Part shown: piece after piece, positions 43,528 through 44,494 of the stretch | How positions within the stretch are numbered: position 1 is the first letter of the stretch | How the letters are laid out: each line of letters starts with the position of its first letter | Source: Treponema sp. | GTDB taxonomy: Bacteria; Spirochaetota; Spirochaetia; Treponematales; Treponemataceae | Assembly (NCBI GenBank): GCA_024681195.1 | Contig: JAILBH010000066.1 | Span: forward strand, 1-44,494 | Direction: 5' to 3' | Length of the DNA: 44,494 nt | Notes under the pieces: generated by a model | Seen by the model: only the letters and a program-made list of their open reading frames with translations | Database searches by the model: none | What the model was told of the DNA's origin: nothing | Translations under genes and position numbers: made by a program

Positions 43528-44449
43528 TTTCGTAAGCCCTTACAATTTTTTTAACAAGACCATTTCTTACAACATCCTCTGCTGTAAGTTCCATAAATCC
43601 TATATCTTCAATTTTATATAAAAGACTGATTGAATGAATCAGACCTGAATTTGTTTTTTTGGGAAGATCAACCTGAGTTGTGTCTCCTGTTATAAATACT
43701 TTTGAATTTTCGCCCATACGGGTAAGGAACATTTTCATTTGTGAACAGGTTGTATTCTGTGCTTCATCCAGAATAATAACCGCATTATTAAGAGTTCTAC
43801 CCCTCATATATGCAAGCGGTGCAACTTCAATAATTCCGGCTTCTGTAAGCTTTTTGACAGTTTCTATAGAAGTAACAGTTTCCATTGCATCACGCAGCGG
43901 ACGCAGGTATGGATTGATTTTCTGCTCAAGGTCTCCAGGTAAGAAACCAAGACTTTCTCCGGCTTCTACAACAGGACGTGTAATGATAAGCTTGCTTTTT
44001 TTATGAGAAAGAATCAGCTGCATTGCCTCTGCAACTGCAAGAAAAGTTTTACCGCTTCCGGCGCTTCCGGTACAGAACACCATATCCTTTGTCTGCAAAA
44101 GATTAATATATTCTGCCTGATGCTGAGTTCTTGGATAAATCTTTTTTGGGTAACCCGGAATCTGAATTGAAATTTCGTCGGCATTAATTTTCTTTTGTGT
44201 ATTCAAAACAGAAAGCACAATATCATCATAATTTATGCTGCCGTCATATATTTCATCAACAATTCTGTCAATTATAAACTGGAATTTTTGACATATCTCT
44301 TTGTCACTACAGTCAATCGACAGTTCATTTCCTTTTGTAAAAACGGATACACCAAGACATTCTTCAATGAGTTTAAGATTACTGTCATTCGTTCCACATA
44401 CACATGAAATAATATCGTTATCTGGAACAACTATTGTATATTCGCTCAA
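43505..44449 (-). CDS. phoH: PhoH-family ATPase
   Basis: This 314-residue protein has an N-terminal KH-like region (about 1-90) and a P-loop ATPase domain with Walker A GSAGSGKT at 128-135 and Walker B VIILDEA at 224-230 followed by QNTT, as in PhoH/YbeZ. YbeZ partners YbeY in rRNA processing and may act as an RNA helicase; ybeY lies two genes downstream. The start is TTG at 44449 behind AGAGGA; the conserved-looking N-terminus and the ribosome site both support it. It heads the long minus-strand gene block within the window. Confidence 0.93.
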   Translation of the reverse strand: MSEYTIVVPDNDIISCVCGTNDSNLKLIEECLGVSVFTKGNELSIDCSDKEICQKFQFIIDRIVDEIYDGSINYDDIVLSVLNTQKKINADEISIQIPGYPKKIYPRTQHQAEYINLLQTKDMVFCTGSAGSGKTFLAVAEAMQLILSHKKSKLIITRPVVEAGESLGFLPGDLEQKINPYLRPLRDAMETVTSIETVKKLTEAGIIEVAPLAYMRGRTLNNAVIILDEAQNTTCSQMKMFLTRMGENSKVFITGDTTQVDLPKKTNSGLIHSISLLYKIEDIGFMELTAEDVVRNGLVKKIVRAYENEKQTEN

Positions 44450-44494
44450 ATATTCCTCTATATATTATATATTTTATAATGCAAGCTGATTATG
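44450..44494 (-). promoter_or_regulatory. Leader and possible promoter of phoH (partial, at window edge)
   Basis: This 45-base AT-rich stretch holds the AGAGGA ribosome site just before the TTG start and a TATAAT-like sequence in the middle on the minus strand. A -35 box would fall at or beyond the window edge, so the promoter cannot be confirmed. Confidence 0.3.

Noticed and set aside
1-44494. A mobile element, prophage, defence island or CRISPR array
   Set aside because: No transposase, integrase, phage gene, direct-repeat array or tRNA-flanked insertion was seen; genes are housekeeping or envelope genes with even composition.

Overview
The window reads as chromosomal DNA of a spirochaete, most likely a Treponema. 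The genome is AT-rich. The genes are typical of that group: a BamA/Skp/MutS run, an excisionase-HTH/PTS-EIIA fusion protein, many TPR and PEGA-type envelope proteins, and a CheW next to a DegT-like gene, NAD kinase and RecN. From memory, bamA-skp-mutS and the cheW-degT-nadK-recN order match Treponema pallidum loci near TP0326-TP0328 and TP0439-TP0444; this was not checked by a search. I saw no insertion sequence, phage gene, tRNA, rRNA or CRISPR array. No gene-free stretch exceeds about 160 bases.

Layout. 1-3704 (minus strand): the start of a MATE exporter, the tRNA methylthiotransferase MtaB, a small TPR protein, a bactofilin and an RluA-type pseudouridine synthase. 3734-4930 (plus): an exported transglutaminase-like protein. 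4940-5581 (minus): the HTH-EIIA regulator. 5741-11316 (plus): a membrane-anchored propeller-like protein, a degenerate M23/LytM protein and two different alpha-D-phosphohexomutases. 11317-44449: about 33 kb in which all 25 genes lie on the minus strand.

Read in transcription order (right to left), the long minus block starts with phoH, a 7TM-HD phosphodiesterase, ybeY and a CorC/TlyC CBS protein (RNA/ribosome and nucleotide second-messenger housekeeping). Two secreted TPR/Fn3 proteins follow, then prfB with a programmed +1 frameshift, a PEGA-domain protein and ftsY. Next comes an envelope-assembly block: an unknown secreted protein, the LolC/D/E lipoprotein exporter, TamB, BamA and Skp. MutS, ComF, CheW, a DegT-family protein, NAD kinase, RecN, a helical unknown, a YfbR-like HD protein and a LysM/degenerate-LytM protein complete the block. 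Many neighbours overlap by 1-30 bases or are separated by a few bases, so translational coupling is probably common.

I do not see a defence system or other clearly new multi-gene machine. The observations most worth a second look are these: the prfB recoding site; a DegT-family protein with histidine at the usual PLP-lysine position; several sigma70-like promoters whose -10 box lies only 6-9 bases before an ATG with no Shine-Dalgarno (candidate leaderless mRNAs); the HTH-EIIA regulator divergent from a sugar-phosphate operon; two separate catalytically degenerate LytM proteins; and an unknown exported protein coupled to the lol-tamB-bamA block.
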